NCBI GenBank assembly: GCA_021613335.1
Contig: JAJTWR010000428.1
Span: forward strand, 299,001 to 363,000
From: Whitmania pigra
Taxonomy: Eukaryota > Annelida > Clitellata > Hirudinida > Haemopidae
DNA: 64,000 nt
Reading direction: 5' to 3'
The notes below the pieces were generated by a model. That model was not told where the DNA came from and made no database searches. It worked only from the letters and a program-made list of their open reading frames with translations. Position 1 is the stretch's first letter. Every line of letters begins with the position of its first letter. Made by a program: the position numbers and the translations under genes. This document shows positions 23,349 through 35,883 of the stretch, one piece after another.

Positions 23349-23796
23349 ATACGAATTCAACAAGACGATGAATATTCATAACTTAAGTATTTAGCATTTT
23401 TATGGCTCAAGCAGTTTAAGAAATGAAATTATTAATTTAAATTTAGCTTGATAAATAATTAAATTAAATGAGATTAAATATGAACAATTTGTGTTTATAT
23501 TAATATAATTTAATTTTATAATATAATTTCATTTTATGAAACATTGACAAAATTATAATTCGAAGAAATAACTTTATAAATAAAAACCCACTGAAATTCA
23601 TTTTCAAAGGTTTTCTCAAGTCATCGTGAAATATCATGCATAATAAATAACAATATGCTTCTAAATTACTAAATAATAATTAATAAACCAATGTCATCGC
23701 ACACTTAACAAATAGTAATAATATTAATAATAATTAAATAATTACAAATTCAGTAATTAATCGCATACAATAAATTTAATTAATTTCCATCTTTCG

Positions 23797-25424
23797 TCAT
23801 CTCCTGAAGAGCCTGAACACGCTGTAGCCAGATGACTTGTCATCCATTTGTGATCCGGATGAAGGCGTTGGAATTTCATCTTCGTCTGTTTTCATGAGGG
23901 CGGGAATGAACATGACACTGTCGTTGGGGTTGAGGCCCGTCTTGTAAATGACTGAAGTTAGCTTCGTCTTCGTGAAAATCCTGTCATCAGGAAAGTTTCG
24001 GATTTGTTAATATTTTTAAACATTAGCTGATTGACAATTGCCAAGATAAAATAACAATAATTTATTAAAAAACAAGTTACCTAAGCAATATCCTGATGGG
24101 CATGGCAAGCAGGATTAAAAGGACAATCAATGTTGCAAATGTTATTGCAAAGAAGAAAGCGTCGTAACTGAACAGGAAATCTAAAGTTATTAGTTAATAA
24201 TTCATTAATAATAAATAATTATTAATAATAAATAATATCATCCTAAGTCATTTTATCATGAATAATGTTAAATTTTTAATTCTAGTTAGCATTTGTTATT
24301 GTAATTGATTGAATGCAACGTAATAACTTTGCAAATATTTTTATCTTTGTATATTTTACAAATTTTTAGTTAAGTGTTAATTTGTTATATAATGACATTG
24401 TTTATCATAATATTATTTTCCAAAATAAATCTTTCCGAGGTTCGAGGTTTGAAGAATGCAATATTGTCCATTGGGCGGATATTTGTAATCTGTAGAACAT
24501 TAATAATAATAATAATTAATAGAAGTTTATGAATATTTTGAATGATTTCACAGATGTAAATATTATTTAATTAATTATTAAATTTAACAGTATAAATAAT
24601 TTAATTATGTAAAATACAATGACTTCGACATTTTGAAAGAACTGACATGTTAAAAACAAGTAACCTTATTCTTTTGGTCAATAGAGCAGAAACGGCTTAC
24701 AAAAATAATTTCATTTTAATTTTAAAATGTTACCTAGTAATGAAATGTTAATGTAAAATAAAAAACAACTTGATGACATTATCAAATTTAATGATAATTA
24801 AAATCAAACCTGAATCGTCAACAGGAATGGTTTGGTCTGAATAATTGACGATATATAAAGTAATCTCATATATTGTAATTATATGTTAAAAGAAATTAAT
24901 TTTAATATAATCTTACCTTTTGAAGATTAAAGACAGTATTTAAACATTAAAATACAAATAATATCAATAATATCACCATGATAATCAAATTTTATTTCAT
25001 TTTGTAATATAATTAATTCATACTTGCAATTCATATTTTGATTTAATTCGTAATTCACTCAATTCAGATATGTTTACCGTAGATTTCTGGAGTTGGTTGT
25101 GATGTTGAGAAGGTGCTTATTAGGGATGGTTCTGTTTCGTTTGAATCTGTTAATTAACTCATTCAAATTTAATTGGCATCATTTTACAGATGCAAATCTT
25201 AATATTTAGTGTGTAAATAGTAATGGGTAATATATTAATTAATTTAAAAAGGTACATTAATAATATATATAAATAAATTAATAATAATAATACCATCACT
25301 AATTAACATTTAATTATTATTAACAGCTAATAAAGATTTAATTTCATTATTAATTATAATAATTTTCAAAACACCTTCTATGGTCGAGAGTGCATTTCTT
25401 TCCGTGTCGATACTTTGAAGCTTG
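23797..25424 (-). CDS. Receptor stalk, TM and tail exons, copy B, partial
   Basis: Complement exons 25375..25424 (weak), 25078..25146 and 24810..24836 (Ser/Thr/Pro-rich stalk, phase 1 both sides), 24081..24180 (TM) and 23797..23980 (tail, stop TGA). If the lectin relic at 24378-24489 is skipped, stalk and TM join in frame. The tail is the same as in copy A. The stalk exons lie outside the duplicated block or were lost from A. No CTLD exons or signal peptide were found upstream on this strand up to 26658, so the gene is either incomplete or its ectodomain was replaced. The 25375 exon is phase 2 at its start and uncertain. Confidence 0.5.
24378..24489 (-). pseudogene. CTLD C-terminal exon relic with stop codon, copy B
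   Basis: Counterpart of 16498-16610. The first codons are open here (TAC where copy A has TAA), but CAA has become TAA at about 24413-24415. Each copy therefore carries its own stop. Confidence 0.6.
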
Positions 25425-25426
25425 CT

Positions 25427-25570
25427 GCCTTCATTTGAATATTAATCAGCTTAAATTTACTATATTATGACTTACTGCATTCATTTGAATATTAATCAGC
25501 TTAAATTTACTATATTATGACTTACTGCCTTCATTTGAATATTAATAAGTTTATACTCTCTAAATTATGA
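25427..25570. repeat. 50-bp tandem repeat, about 2.9 copies
   Basis: Units start at about 25427, 25477 and 25527 with TCATTTGAATATTAATCAGC inside each; the third is diverged. It abuts the acceptor of the weak exon 25375-25424. Confidence 0.85.
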
Positions 25571-25870
25571 CTTTACATAATGGAATAAATGTTAATAAAA
25601 ACAAATAATTATAATAATATTGGACACAACTGCACAAGTAATCGATAATAAAAAATACTTTGAATTCTTCTGTGCAAAGTGGTAAATGTCCTGGTTAGAG
25701 CTGCATAATTATTTTGACTTTATTTTATTTCACCTAATAGTAATTATGTTTATTAATATTATTTCTCAAAATAAATCAAATATTTCATAAATTATAAACT
25801 AATTCTTGAGTAATTTTCCTAATTACTCTACTTAATTAAACTGGAATGAACAATTAGAAAGTTAAAGATA

Positions 25871-25946
25871 ATGTCTTCAATTAGACCCCTGATTGAGTTA
25901 GTGTTGTCGTTAACTGTTAAAGGCTTCGTCTCGGCAGCTTTCATAG
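25871..25946 (+). other. Orphan signal-peptide exon
   Basis: ATG at 25871, 25 codons with a hydrophobic core (LIELVLSLTV) and a small-residue cleavage region, then a GGTAACC donor in phase 1, as in all signal-peptide exons of this cluster. No matching downstream plus-strand exon was found before the next gene at 26659. It is probably a relic or the first exon of an unrecognised gene. Confidence 0.35.
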
Positions 25947-26658
25947 GTAACCTAACTTCAACTTCTGTTAAAACAAATTGATAAAAAAAATGAGGAATAT
26001 TTTTCAAAGTAAAAAAACCAATTTAATTAATTTGTAAATCAACTATACTGATGTATAGCAATGCGACTGTAACTGGCAGCAGTGATTGCCATGAGATCCC
26101 TAGTTTTGACAATGGCGCTTCGCAGTATATATTTTAAGTCCATGACTGCATTGAGCTGTATTCTTAATCGAAATGCTTTAAAGTTAAGTCAAGTAAATGT
26201 GTTTAAAGTTCTTAAAATAATTAAAACATAATTACGAAACTTGTGATCGGCTTTTCGAATATTTCTGTTATAATGTCCGTCGTGTGGTTCACATCCATTG
26301 TTTATATTTATTTGATTACGTAAGAATTAGTAAAGATGAAAACTACATTTTAAGAAAGCTGTTGATTTTTTATAAATTGATTTAAAAAAATTATTAAGTT
26401 TATAAATTTTTAAATTGAAACTTGCAATTTTTTTAACATTTGTGATAATATTTGGTCGCTGATGATTGCTCGTGGTATTTTTTAAAATTAAACTCAATTT
26501 TTTTGTCTAAAAAAAAGTTTAAGTTCTCATTATCTAATATCCATTATTTTCTAAATTTCAACTTCGAAATATTAGTTTACGACATTTTCATACAAACCGG
26601 TTGAAGTCGATTCAAACACATAAACATATTTTGACGGATACGAGCGTGCTTTTGATTC

Positions 26659-27920
26659 ATGAAGGTCGAACTTGTTTCCGTCTGCTTTGTTTGGCTATTC
26701 TTTGAACATGTTTCTGCAGATGACGTGAGCTCAGCCAAAAATTTAAATCAATTTACGAAGATTTGCTTCGAGAAAGACAACATTTGTTATTTTTATTCGA
26801 ACAATACCGTCGTCTTTTCGAGTTTGGACAAAATCCAATCCCAATGTCCGGACGAGTCATGGCTGATAACCGTCTTCAACAAAACCATTCAGGGCCATTT
26901 GAAAACGATTATTTCAAAATTAAGAGCCAATAATCAGTATTCAAAGATCGTCCTGTCGTTGAAGGCTGTGGATAAGAACCTCTTTTGGATGCTTAGCAAT
27001 GAATCGAGTGAGGATATAATTGGTTTATGTTGATCAAAATTTAGAGAAATCTAACTGTTCTAATTGTTCATTTTCAAGAGATTCCGATAGCTTACGAGAA
27101 CTGGAATATTGAAAAAATAACTCCGAACGAATGCGCATTTATATCCGAAGAACATGCCTACAGGTGGCAGACAGGACTATGCAGCGGATTAACGAGAGTC
27201 GTCTGCATGTCCAGTGCGTCAAATAAAGTTTATTTTTTCATAATTAGCAATAAATTAATGCAAGAGTAGGACAATTAACAACGAGCTGAACTGAAATAGT
27301 CGAAATAAATGAGATCTTGATAAATTCAAATTTCTATTTTGCGTCAGAATTGTGCCGCTGGACTTGGGAGAAAGTGGAAAGCCGGGAAATGACATTCGAG
27401 AAAGGAACCAGGATCACCACCATCTCGAACCTTAACGACTGCAAGACTTACTGTGAACTCGAGAAACTTTGCATTGGAGTTTACATTTCCTACTGGAATC
27501 ACTGCTGGATTTTTCCGAAATTGGTCAACCATGGCAGAGTGGAAACTCAAGTCCTTCACATCAAATCGCCCAAAAGCGTTTGCACTTCAGCGCGCGCTTC
27601 TTCGGCGGGTAATTGGAAATTGTCCTCGTTTTCTTTTGTTATGGTTTGTTGTGGTGAAATGTGGACTTATGTTTAAATAAGTGGTTTTAATAATAAGGTG
27701 CTAGTGTTTGTTTTGAATGCTTGTCAATGTTTTAGAAAGTCATTCGGATGTAAATCTTAAAATCTGCAAAATATCTATCAGATACATTCCTTTCTGACTA
27801 CTTTGCGTTAATTAATCAGACTGAATTTCACTTATAATTACAATTAGCATTATTTATTAACCATTATTACGAACTAAACATTGCATTAATAATTGCGAAT
27901 AATTACATACTGCATAATTA

Positions 27921-27952
<32 letters not shown>

Positions 27953-28067
27953 AATAATAATTATTCATCACAGACCGTTACAAGTGGCACCTGGCATCCG
28001 ATGAAAAGGAAAACATCTTCAAAAGGCAGGCATAATAACAATAATAATGATGATGGTGTTGGTGGTA

Positions 28068-28108
<41 letters not shown>

Positions 28109-28576
28109 AATGATATTAATTATAATATTATCTTCAAAAGGCAGGCATCTTCGGAACCACCGCCTGCTGCTGACCCGACAGGATGGGAGAATGAGCCCAA
28201 TGAAGATGGCGAAGACAAATCGAGTCAGTGTTTTGGATATTCTTGTTTTCAAGAACAATTTTCAAGACTGCTGTTAAATTAATTTCTTTTATGCTTATTT
28301 ACAGTGAATTTTAAGCTTCATTTACTTGATAATACTACTAATTTTATATTTATTTTAAGTAAATTTTATTTGTTTAATTAACTATTTATTATTTAAAAAT
28401 AATTTTTAAAACCCTATTTATGACTTTTCAGTAATGGAGCCACTGCATGTGTTGATGAAAGTTCTGACGTTTGGAGCTATATTCTTCATCCTCATCATCA
28501 GAGTTGTTACGTGGATATTTTCAAAGTATGATAACAATCTGATTATTTAACTGAGGAATAATTTAGTTTATGTGTG

Positions 28577-28607
<31 letters not shown>

Positions 28608-28755
28608 CATCATCATCATCATCATCATTAGTTTATTTCTAACTATTATTACTGCATGGCATAAATACAATTAATTGATGATTATTAATATTTATTAACA
28701 TCATTTTAGGTTGGGAAAGAAAAAGGACAAATTGACTGACGATCAAGGAAACTAA
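26659..28755 (+). CDS. CTLD plus PAN/apple-like transmembrane receptor, 344 aa
   Basis: Exons 26659..27022 (signal peptide and CTLD first half), 27079..27213 (CTLD second half, Trp-Gln-Thr-Gly-Leu-Cys then Val-Val-Cys), 27348..27608 (Cys-rich domain), 28*: 27974..28025 and 28141..28223 (stalk), 28432..28525 (TM), 28710..28755 (short basic-acidic tail, no Tyr). The Cys-rich exon has the spacing DCKTYC, then Cys at +6 and a later Cys-Trp, as in PAN/apple domains. All phases agree if the 115-bp segment 28026-28140 is removed as a GC-AG intron; without that, a TAA follows at once. With no tail tyrosines it may need a partner chain. Function inferred as ligand binding. Confidence 0.75.
28026..28140 (+). 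other. Candidate new GC-AG intron made of GAT repeats
   Basis: A 19-bp stretch, ATCTTCAAAAGGCAGGCAT, stands at both edges (about 28015 and 28130). Between the copies lie about 14 GAT units. Splicing AAAAG/GC...AG/GCAGG removes exactly 115 bp and restores the reading frame. The upstream copy followed by TAA would otherwise stop the protein. Confidence 0.5.
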
Positions 28756-30049
28756 ACAGAACATAATTAATTCACGAATATAATATAATATAAAGAAAAT
28801 ATATTTTAAAGTATAAATATAAATTTCAGATTTAATTATAAGTAAGTTAATAAGCAGTTATTTGCATTATCAAAAAGCTGTTTCTCTGAGGAGCATTATA
28901 ATTCTAATAATTCGTATTAAATAAGACTGGCTCAATTTTATTATGTTAAATAGTTGATAATGTTCACATTAAGTCTAAGTCGTTAATGAATTTAGCAAAG
29001 CAATTATCGAGGCGGCTCAGCCGTAATTATATTTTGACCTTGATTCCAAGAGTATAATAAAATACTTGTTGCTTTTCATTGATCCGTAATTTTGAATCGT
29101 TGACACTGTTTCAATGAAATTGCTTAAAATATTTTGTAAGCACTGGCCAACCTGTTTATGACAATTAATATAAGATAATAAATAGTGATGATAAATTACT
29201 AATTAACTAATAGTCATAATAAATACTCATTCGGGTATGGTAAGCTTTTAGGAACGCTCGAGACAGAAATATCTGAAATAGTCTTAGGAAATTTAAATTT
29301 CTTGAGATTATTACATTTAAGTCATTAAATACTAGTAATTAAGTCGCAGAATACTCCTTAATAAAATCTTGGAGTAAAAGAACAGCATGAAAATCGTGAC
29401 TCAAAACTAAAATAGAGTTTTTTAAGAGAAGTTTTACCTTCTGCTTTAAGCAGGGTTTCTATGTCAATTTCTACCTCAATGTCGTAATGAAAAATAAATT
29501 TAGGATCAATTATTAGGCCAATCATCCAAAAAATTGTTCCTCAGCACTTCCCCATGCCCATCCTGGGCATTCCCTTGTGATCGTGTGCACGTTTCTATGA
29601 ATCATTTTACTTTGAATGTTGCTAAATTCCTAAAAAATATATGAAAAGTTTTTGCTAGACCAAATCAGAATCTAAATGACTTATTGCAGGAATGGTAGCT
29701 TTGCATCAGCAAAAGAATAACTGCAATATAACCTACTCAGGCTCAATAACGATGTTTCTCAAAATAACAAAAGCAAGCATTACTTGCTCATGTCGATTGG
29801 TTTGATATTATTCTTCGTATGTCTAGCTGCTCATAAAAAATATTAAATAATCAAAAACGATGCATTTTCAAACAATTGCTTTTGGTTCTGTTAACTAAGT
29901 TATGTGTTAATACCAGTTTAGGATTTGTAATTAATTATTTGTTTAATCGGAATTACCCGTTGACAATAAAATTTAAAGTTTTCTCTGAATACACATACTT
30001 CAATTGTTCAAACGTTATAAATTGAGACATTGGAGAAGTTGTATGGATA
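28756..30049. other. 3' flank and spacer, duplicated at 37266-38678
   Basis: Aligns with 37266-38678 and, for the first 250 bp, with 17690-17945. ATT/ATC runs lie just before (28577-28628). No gene. Confidence 0.6.
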
Positions 30050-32380
30050 ATGTTACGACTTATGAGCATAATTACCATCTGCCTTGTGAGAGTCAAATCC
30101 ATTGAAGTTTGCGATGATAAATATTACTTGACAACCAGTGGAACGGCAGAATCTGTTGATAGTTTTGAACAGGCACAACAAAAATGCAATAATTCTTGGT
30201 TATTAGAAATTTGTGATGAAAAGTCGTCTAACTTTTAAAGAAACTGAAGTTGGACAATCAAGGAATTTTACTTGGAATGACTCGAAACACAAATAGCTGA
30301 ATGTGGTCTGATTGCACTAAAGGTAAGAATTTAAAACTTTTAAAAACTATATTAGAACTAATTAAAGAATTAAGGCTAAATTAAACCTAAAACTTAGAAT
30401 GTTACTAAAACAAAATATTTAGTCAAACAATAAGCAATATTTTACTATAAAATCTAATAAGGATATCATGCAAATGAATTTGTCTAACAAGTGATGTAAG
30501 AATTGTTTATTGATCATTTTTGATAATTTACTCTTTAGCTGAGGTAGAAGTTCGGCTACAAATGGACATCTCATATGAAGTTGCATGTATTACAAATATA
30601 GACGATCACTTCGTGTATATTTCAAAAACGATGTCTTCTTTCACTGGTGCTATTTGCAGTAAAAGTAAGTATTATTTGTTGAAAAATTATTTACTTTCTT
30701 ACTAAATATTAAATTTCAGAAGTACAGGAAGATAATTGTACAGGTTGGTTCCATAATGGAAGATGTTACTTTAAACCAAGTTCATTTTATAACACCTGGT
30801 TTAATGCGCATAATGAATGCATTAAACATGGAGCTAATTTAGCTACAATTGAGGATTTTGAAACAAATTTTAACAAGTCGTTCATTGGTAATCAGTGCTA
30901 CTGGGTTTCACTGAGCAGAAATACCTGGATGTGGATGCATTCAGGTAGTGTTTCTATCAAGATGGTCAACAAATTATGAAATATATTCTCTTATAAATGA
31001 CTCATTTATTGTTAATTCAATGATATTTATTTCTTTGAAATTTTGTATGATTTAGATTTGACTTGCTTTTCTCCATGATTAAGATTGAGAACGATAGTTA
31101 AATAGTTAAACATGCTATTAGAATATTCATAAGTTATTACACATTTTAAAAGAACAAATTAATTTGTGCTAGTTTTAATGAAAATAATCATTTTTACTAT
31201 TTATTAATTTTATGCAAGGTGTTGTAACCTTCAATAAATGGTTAGTTGGCAACCCATACACAAATCCAGATCCAAATCCTTACAATCCAACTTGTGCAAT
31301 CACAGACTCCAGTGGAAATCAATGGACATCAGTTAGTTGCAGTGGAAAGTTCCACCTTGTTTGCATGAGAGGTACTTACATTTATTGAATGACAATGTCG
31401 TAAACTACATTATGCAATTAAATAAAATTATATTGACAAATTAAGTTACAATAACTAATTTAAATAACTAATTCTTTATTTCAACAATACTATTCAACAT
31501 GCAGTTGCTTTGTTTTTTCTAAGTGATTCACATAATTAAATGATAATTGTTTATTGTTAATATTGCGTAATCTGTTTATTATAGTTAATTATAACGGCAT
31601 ATTTGACAGAAATCAACCAAGGGAATCCAGGATGCATTCAGCAAGCGAATAATTCCAATAATACTTTCACCTCTGTTACTCCGACTAGATGTTGGTTTAT
31701 CAAAGAGTTTAATTTATTATTATTGTTATTGTTGTGGTTATCGCTGATACTATTGCTACACATTTTTAAAAATGTTAAATATTAATTAATAAATGACATT
31801 TCTGTGCAATTTGATACTATCATAAATTGTTTATCAATTTGTTATTTATTTTATAAGGCGAACCTACCACTCAGTCATTACTTCCTAAACCTGGAGGCAG
31901 CAGTAATTCTTCAGATCATGCAAATGCAGAACCTTGTAAGTAATTTGGAATTGAAGTATTAAACAAATAAAAATAACTAACATTAATTTAATGATCCAAT
32001 TCCATATGAAGAAACAGTTATTAATTTCATTCAACAGTATCAAGTGGTGCAAAAGCAGGAATAGGAATTGGTGTTTCCTTGATGTTGATCATTATCATCA
32101 TCATCGTTTGGGGTTCTAGTCTTCAAATGCTCTGGTCGCTTTAAGTGAGGCGATTTAAATTAAGTTTTTAAAATTTTTAATTAAAATTCAATCTGCATTT
32201 TATTGCCAGCTGTTTTTTATTTTTTAAATTATTTTAACCTTTTGACAAATAAATTAACAAATAACAAAAATTGATTTTAGATTGAAATCACAGAGTGAAA
32301 TAAAGTCCCAAGACATTTACGAAAAACCAGATTTTAACACTTGTCAAAACCATATTTATCAAGGACTCGAAACTGAATAA
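30050..32380 (+). pseudogene. C1, broken two-CTLD receptor
   Basis: Same exon map as the intact C2 (38679-41058): 30050..30322, 30539..30664, 30720..30944, 31219..31371, 31610..31690, 31858..31935, 32038..~32143 and 32281..32380. Three lesions are seen. One A is lost in the GATGAAAAAG run near 30220, which shifts the frame to a stop. TGG becomes TGA at 30298-30300. One T is gained in the TM exon near 32108, shifting the frame before the tail. Splice sites are still present. The downstream exons remain almost identical to C2, so the breakage is recent or gene conversion keeps the copies alike. Confidence 0.85.
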
Positions 32381-33424
32381 TTGTTTGATCTTTAAATTAG
32401 AATTAAAATTTTTATTCTATTACATGTCTGCATGTGTTTCTTAATTCTAAATTTAATAAAATTGTTTTTAAGTGTCAGGTTTTGTAACCTCGATTACATT
32501 TATTTCAGATACAAAGTTACAAAGTAGGACTTAAAAAATCCATCACGTTAATGTAAATTGGGAAATGTCACAAAATTAAAATTAATTAAAATTAAAAAAA
32601 AACTATTGAAATTAACAATAAGAGTAAATATTTAATACATGTTCATTTTTACATTGTTAACGATCATCTGTTATTTAAATCAATTTTAAAATGAATAATT
32701 TAACAGTAATATTAAATATTTAATACATGTTAAGATATTATATGTTAATTTTTACCTTGTTAGATATCATCTGTTATTTTAATAAATTATAAAATGACTC
32801 ATTTAAAAAAGTTAATTCGTGATTAAAAATCAAAAATAGCTTTAAGAGTAGCATGTTTATCTATTACTATGAAATAAGTTTTTCACATTTTCCTAGAATA
32901 ATTATCATTATGTTAAGATTCTAAACTATTAAAATAGAAATGTTTATATATATATATTACTTATTAAATTTTGGTATTCTTATATAACATTAAATTAATT
33001 ATTTTTAAATCAAATCAATTTAAGTTATTGTCACATAAGTTTTAATTTTTAACCCTCAATGAAAACAGTTGATTTAAAATCTGCTATTGATTTCAAACTA
33101 CAAAAGGTTAACAGCACAAGAATAGATACAGTCTTGAAATAGCTATTTGATTCAGCTGTGCTAATGAAGGGCTTTCATTGGTTCCATAACATTGGTTTTC
33201 AACAACTATTGTGACTTCCTGATTTAATAAAACTAATGTTATTACCTGCTTATTGTTTGCACTTATAAAATTTATTTTCAGAAACCGAAAATTTAAGATA
33301 TTTAATGTCTGTAAAGTCAAAAAAAGTAAATTGTAAATTTTGTTGAAGATTCAAGATCGTTTATCACATTTACAAACAGTCTACGATTTTCAATTATCCG
33401 TGGATAAATCTACTTTAAAATCCG
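32381..33424. other. Spacer between C1 and D1
   Basis: Duplicated at 41059-42113. A TATATATATA run lies at about 32945. No gene. Confidence 0.6.
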
Positions 33425-35883
33425 ATGTTGCTGTCACTGATCCTTATTTCTGCTTGCATCTTTGGAATCCAAACATTTGAAGTTTACGACGAAAAATATT
33501 TTTTGTCAACCACTGGATTACCTGAACATGTAAATGATTTGGAAGAGGCTAAAACAAAATGTGAAAATTCATGGCTTCTCGAAATTTACGATGAAAAAAT
33601 TGTCGCACTTTTGAAGAAACTGAATGTGAACATTCCACAATATGGAATTTTACTTGGAACGAAAATAGATTCAAGCGGCTGGAGATGGTCTGATGGAACT
33701 ATGTGTAAGCTTTCTAATGTTTACGAGTTTGAACTACTTAGGGAGGTGATCAATTAAAAATTAAAAACTTTTGCAGAGCAATTTAAGAAATAAATGAATT
33801 GAAGAGTTTTTAATGCACCTTAAAATAATGTTTTTGTTGGTGAAGCCGCAGTAAAAGCAGAAAAGTTAACGTCAAAATTAATTAAATATTAAGATTAGAA
33901 TAATAAATTTTGAATAAAAATATTAACTTAGAAAAAATTAAATCTTAATTTTGAATGTTTAAAGTGACACATTATAATAAGAAGAAAGATACCTTTTTAA
34001 ATTTTAAAAGTTAAAATTAAGAAATATTTTAATTAAGCATAACTAAATTTTAAAATTAAATAAACTATTTGTGTTTGATAAAATGAAAATAAATTTGCAT
34101 TTTAAGTCGATGAAACTTAAGTCTTAATTCAACCCGAATTAATGAACTTTATCTTTCCATTCAGTTTCAGGAAATATTTTGGAACAAACTGATCTTACAT
34201 GCGTTGTGGCTTGTATTACAAATAAAAATAATAAAGTGGAATTCGTTGCGAAGAGAATATTTGATTCTGCTGGTGTCATTTGCAGTAAAGGCAAGAATTA
34301 CTTTTCAACCAGTTTCATTTCAACCTCACTTAACATGTCACATTAATTTCAATTGCAGTTTCAACAAAAGATAATTGTGCAGGATGGTTTCACAATGGAT
34401 TTTGTTACTTTAAACCAACAACAACCACATGCAAATGGTTTGAAGCACACAATAAATGCATTAAAAATAATGCTTCCATGGCAATGTTCAACAATTCAGA
34501 AACAAACTTCAACACGTCGTTCATTGATAATCAAACATATTGGGTTTCAGTGAGCAGGGATACTTGGATGTGGATTCATTCAGGTGAATATTAAAATTCA
34601 ACTTCTTATTAAAATTAAACTAAAAACATGTTTATCATGTACTGATAATTTATTTCCTTAATTAATATTATGTAAATTTATTTATTATTACTTTTGTGTT
34701 AAATTATGAAAATAACTGATATAATTTGTTAGAATTCGTTATTTTATCAAAAGGTGAGGCTGTAACCTTCAACAAATGGGCAAGTGATCAACCATTTGCA
34801 AATAATTTACAAACCTGCGTCGCCACAAACTCGGAGGGAAGCGAATGGACACCAGTTGTTTGCAATGGAACTTACCACATCGTTTGCATGAGAGGTACAT
34901 GCATTTATGAACTGATGATGTAATGAACTATATTAAATAATTAAATAATAACAAATTACGTTGTAAATTGTGCTAAATTGCAGTTAAGTTGTGTTTTCTA
35001 TGCAAATGTTGTTATTTACAAGATTCATCGCAATTGTATTTATACATTATTTAATGTTAGATGATTTGTTCACTGCAATTTATTATACGACATATTTGAC
35101 AGAAATTAACCAAGAGAATGACGGACGCACTCAGCAAGAAACTAACTCTGCTATCACCTTTGTTACTCCAAAAATGTGTTGGTCTATCAAAGAATTTAAT
35201 TTATTATTATTCTTATTCTTCTTATTAATATTATTATTATTATTACTATTATCGTTGTCGTTAACGCTGATACTATTGCTACAAATTTTTTAAAATGTTA
35301 AATATTAATTAAAAATGTCATTACTGCGCAATTTGATACAATCATAAGTTGTTATTTATTTTATAAGACGAACCAAGTACTCAGTCATTACTTCCAAAAC
35401 CTGGAGGCAGCAGTAATTTTTCAGGTCATGCAAATGCAGAACCTTGTTAGTAATTTGGAATTGAAATATTAAACAAATAAAAATAATTAACATAAATTAA
35501 ACAAATAAAAATAATAACAGTTATTAATTTTCATCACCAGTATCAGGTGGTGCAAAAGCAGGAATAGGAATTGGTGTTTCCTTGATGGTGATCATTGACG
35601 TCATCATCGTCGTAGTTATTCTCTTCAAATACTCTCGTCGGTTTAAGTGAGGCGATTTAAATTAAGTTTTTCAAATTTTTAATTAAAATTCAGTCTGCAT
35701 TTTATTGCCAGCTGTTTTTTTATTTTTTGAATTATTTTAACTTTTTGACAAATAAATTAACAAATAACAAAAATTGAATTTAGATTGAAATCACAGAGTG
35801 AAATGAAGTCCCAAGACATTTACGAAAAACCAGATTTTAACACTTGTCAAAACCACATTTATGAAGGACTCGAAACTAAATAA
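33425..35883 (+). CDS. D1, two-CTLD transmembrane receptor, about 376 aa
   Basis: Exons 33425..33704 (signal peptide, CTLD1a), 34165..34290 (CTLD1b), 34359..34583 and 34754..34894 (CTLD2), 35103..35177 and 35368..35445 (stalk), 35541..35646 (TM), 35784..35883 (tail). The intron after 34290 has a GC donor (AAAG/GCAAGA); E has GT at this place. CTLD2 shows the DNCAGWFHNG start, WFEAHNKC, YWVSVSR, WMWIHSG and a VVC end; the WND calcium motif is absent. The TM helix contains an Asp (VIIDVII), unlike C2, D2 and E, which could pair with a basic residue in a partner. The tail has DIYEKP and HIYEGL, tyrosines 13 apart. The ectodomain is nearly identical to D2. Confidence 0.85.

Larger units (their letters stand above)
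17946..24672. repeat. Segmental duplication, copy B
   Basis: Tandem partner of 10540-16805, longer because of a 247-bp solo LTR and a 1857-bp LTR element, minus about 1 kb of spacer. Exon borders of the receptor genes are conserved to the base. Confidence 0.85.

Noticed and set aside
26041..26165. Minus-strand coding-like stretch (MDLKYILRS...)
   Set aside because: Compositionally plausible but short, without a partner exon or recognised family; could be a gene fragment.
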